Positions 5,930 to 7,294 of a stretch of DNA of 7,294 nucleotides are shown piece after piece. How positions within the stretch are numbered: position 1 is the stretch's first letter; every line of letters starts with the position of its first letter. The translations under genes and the position numbers were made by a program. This DNA is from Legionella sp. (GTDB lineage: Bacteria; Pseudomonadota; Gammaproteobacteria; Legionellales; Legionellaceae). Location of the stretch: contig SCSO01000322.1 in NCBI GenBank assembly GCA_004297865.1, forward strand, positions 1 to 7,294, in the 5' to 3' direction. The notes below the pieces were generated by a model that made no database searches, was not told the DNA's origin, and saw only the letters and a program-made list of their open reading frames with translations.

Positions 5930-6415
5930 TTATTTACGAGTTAAGCGATTGATGATTTGCACTACAGCATCTTGACGCATTTCTTTAAGCAATAAGGCTG
6001 CTTCTTCATTAGAGCCTAGAATGAGATCGTTATTGATCGTTAATTGGCGTGTAGCTGAAACAATCTTAGGCTCTTTGACGATCTTTCCTTTTCTTTCCTG
6101 CAACATAAATTCCACAGTAAGAATTAACTGATACTGGCGTGGGTTAGTACTCGCCCCAATGCTGACAATTTGTTGTTGAAAGCTGGAGCGATTAATAAGC
6201 AGCCAATATTGGGCACGAGCGGGATCAGTTTGTACTTTAACTTTATAACCTTTCAGTTGCGTTTTTAACAAAAGCACTAGATCCCGGTTATTTCCTTCTT
6301 TATCGATGATCGCGACATTGTTGAGCCAAACGGGAATGTCCACCATGCCGCGCAAATGAAAACCACAGGCGGTTAAACCCAATAGCAGCATGAGCAGGGC
6401 AAATGATCTTCTCAT
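5930..6415 (-). CDS. lptE: LPS-assembly lipoprotein LptE
   Basis: LptE plugs the LptD barrel and helps deliver lipopolysaccharide to the outer leaflet of the outer membrane. The 161-aa product has a lipoprotein signal peptide (MRRSFALLMLLLGLTAC) with lipobox LTAC, so Cys17 would be lipidated. It is followed at once by GFHLRG, the hallmark start of mature LptE (formerly RlpB). The rest fits the small alpha/beta fold: ARAQYWLLI, a strand around QYQLILTVEFML, and a C-terminal helix EEAALLLKEMRQDAVVQIINRL. Its ATG shares one base with the leuS stop (TAATG), and AGG lies 3 nt upstream, so translation is probably coupled to leuS. In E. coli holA comes next. Here the next gene is the convergent barrel-protein gene, so the usual leuS-lptE-holA order is broken. 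Confidence 0.93.
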   Translation of the reverse strand: MRRSFALLMLLLGLTACGFHLRGMVDIPVWLNNVAIIDKEGNNRDLVLLLKTQLKGYKVKVQTDPARAQYWLLINRSSFQQQIVSIGASTNPRQYQLILTVEFMLQERKGKIVKEPKIVSATRQLTINNDLILGSNEEAALLLKEMRQDAVVQIINRLTRK

Positions 6416-7294
6416 TAACCTGCAACCAAATTGATTAATTGCCGATGGTTGACGACAATGGCTTTTTTGATGGTTAAGCCTTTTAAGAATTCTTGCACTT
6501 GCTCTTTGGCCATTAAGATTAACTCGTCCTCTGACGTTTCTACATCAGCGGTAAACTGGGCGCGCAGTTTGCCATTAACCTGGACTATATAATCGATTTC
6601 CTCGGTTTTCAAAGCACTTTTATCGACTTTGGGCCAAGGAGCGTCAATGATTGCTTTTTCAAAACTCAAATGTTGCCATAAGTGATGCGTTATATGAGGA
6701 GTGATAGGAGCTAATAAACGTAAAAGAATACTTAGACTTTCATTGATGAAAAATTTGTCATTTTCGGTTTCAATTGAATATGCAGATATTTCATTAAACA
6801 ATTTCATGCAACTAGAAACTACGGTATTGAATTGATTTCTTTCATAATCATGAGTAGCTTGTGCCAAAATATGATGAACGGAATGGCGGGCTTTTTTCAA
6901 GCGATTGTCAGCTTGCTGCCAATCGATATTAGAATTGCCGCCAACGATACTGTCATTGATTTCAATGAGCATGCTTTCATGTTGATGTGCATAAGTCCAT
7001 AAGCGTTTTAGGAAACGATGCGCTCCTTCAACAGCAGTATCCGACCATTCCAAAGATTGCTCGGGTGGCGCTGCAAACATAACGAATAATCGTGCGGTGT
7101 CTGCACCGTAAGTATCAATGAGATGATTAGGATCAACGACATTACCTACGGACTTAGACATCTTCTGTCCGTCTTTAAGCACCATGCCTTGAGTTAATAA
7201 AGCGGTGAAAGGTTCGTCGGAATTCAATAATCCTTCATCACGCATTAACTTATGGAAGAAGCGTGCATAAAGAAGGTGCATTACTGCATGTTCA
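6415..7294 (-). CDS. leuS: Leucyl-tRNA synthetase, C-terminal part, 5' end cut by window edge
   Basis: This class I synthetase charges tRNA-Leu with leucine in the cytoplasm. About 292 C-terminal residues are visible of a protein that is usually about 820-870. The reading frame is open to the edge, with residues EHAV before MHLLYARFFHKLMRD, as in the family's catalytic domain, so that Met is not the start. The signature KMSKS is at 7150-7164 within DGQKMSKSVGNVVDP. TYGADTARLFVMFAAPPEQSLEW follows in typical form. The helical anticodon-binding domain comes after this, then the C-terminal domain with IVQVNGKLRAQF and the final NLVAG, close to the NLVVG end of the E. coli enzyme. The catalytic HIGH motif and the editing domain are outside the window. 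The stop overlaps the lptE start by one base. No frameshift is seen. Confidence 0.97.
   Translation of the reverse strand, partial: EHAVMHLLYARFFHKLMRDEGLLNSDEPFTALLTQGMVLKDGQKMSKSVGNVVDPNHLIDTYGADTARLFVMFAAPPEQSLEWSDTAVEGAHRFLKRLWTYAHQHESMLIEINDSIVGGNSNIDWQQADNRLKKARHSVHHILAQATHDYERNQFNTVVSSCMKLFNEISAYSIETENDKFFINESLSILLRLLAPITPHITHHLWQHLSFEKAIIDAPWPKVDKSALKTEEIDYIVQVNGKLRAQFTADVETSEDELILMAKEQVQEFLKGLTIKKAIVVNHRQLINLVAG

Noticed and set aside
5928..5946. Inverted repeat GCTTA-N9-TAAGC at the convergent gene ends as a terminator
   Set aside because: The stem is only five pairs, mostly A-T, has a 9-nt loop and no T run follows on either strand. It also overlaps the lptE stop.
1..7294. CRISPR arrays, insertion sequences, riboswitches
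   Set aside because: No spaced direct repeats, transposase fragments, terminal inverted repeats or conserved riboswitch cores were seen in the non-coding stretches.

Overview
The window looks like a chromosomal segment of a low-GC gammaproteobacterium, most likely of the order Legionellales (Legionella, Coxiella, Rickettsiella or Berkiella relatives). Three things suggest this. The type II secretion genes occur as a gspD-gspE pair with no gspC in front. leuS overlaps lptE, a gammaproteobacterial arrangement. A eukaryotic-like ankyrin/U-box gene lies between the conserved genes, as is common in intracellular bacteria of amoebae and other protists. The order is inferred from protein features and gene order only.

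Layout. 1-3467 (minus strand) holds the type II secretion pair. gspD encodes the outer-membrane secretin and is complete. It is followed after 2 nt by gspE, the assembly ATPase, which runs off the left edge. 3468-3807 is the only long non-coding stretch. It holds an elongator tRNA-Met (minus strand) with a good sigma-70 promoter, a weak candidate promoter for gspD, and the AT-rich leader of the next gene. 3808-5924 (plus strand) is a two-gene accessory cassette: a 456-aa protein with ankyrin repeats and a C-terminal U-box (a candidate host-directed E3 ubiquitin ligase), then after 26 nt a 239-aa outer-membrane beta-barrel protein with a signal peptide. 5930-7294 (minus strand) is the housekeeping pair leuS (C-terminal part only, cut by the right edge) and lptE, sharing one base.

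How the genes work together. GspD and GspE belong to one envelope machine: GspE powers pseudopilus assembly at the inner membrane and GspD is the outer-membrane exit channel. This GspD carries an apparent N-terminal SPOR (peptidoglycan-binding) domain, which could anchor the channel in the cell wall. LptE works with LptD to place LPS in the outer membrane. The U-box protein has no signal peptide, so if it is exported a one-step route into the host (for example Dot/Icm type IV secretion) is more likely than the type II system encoded beside it. No transport genes for such a route lie in the window. The most notable item is the ankyrin/U-box protein. It combines a 34-residue-periodic ankyrin array, a tyrosine-rich insert, a U-box with an altered E2-contact motif and an acidic tail.
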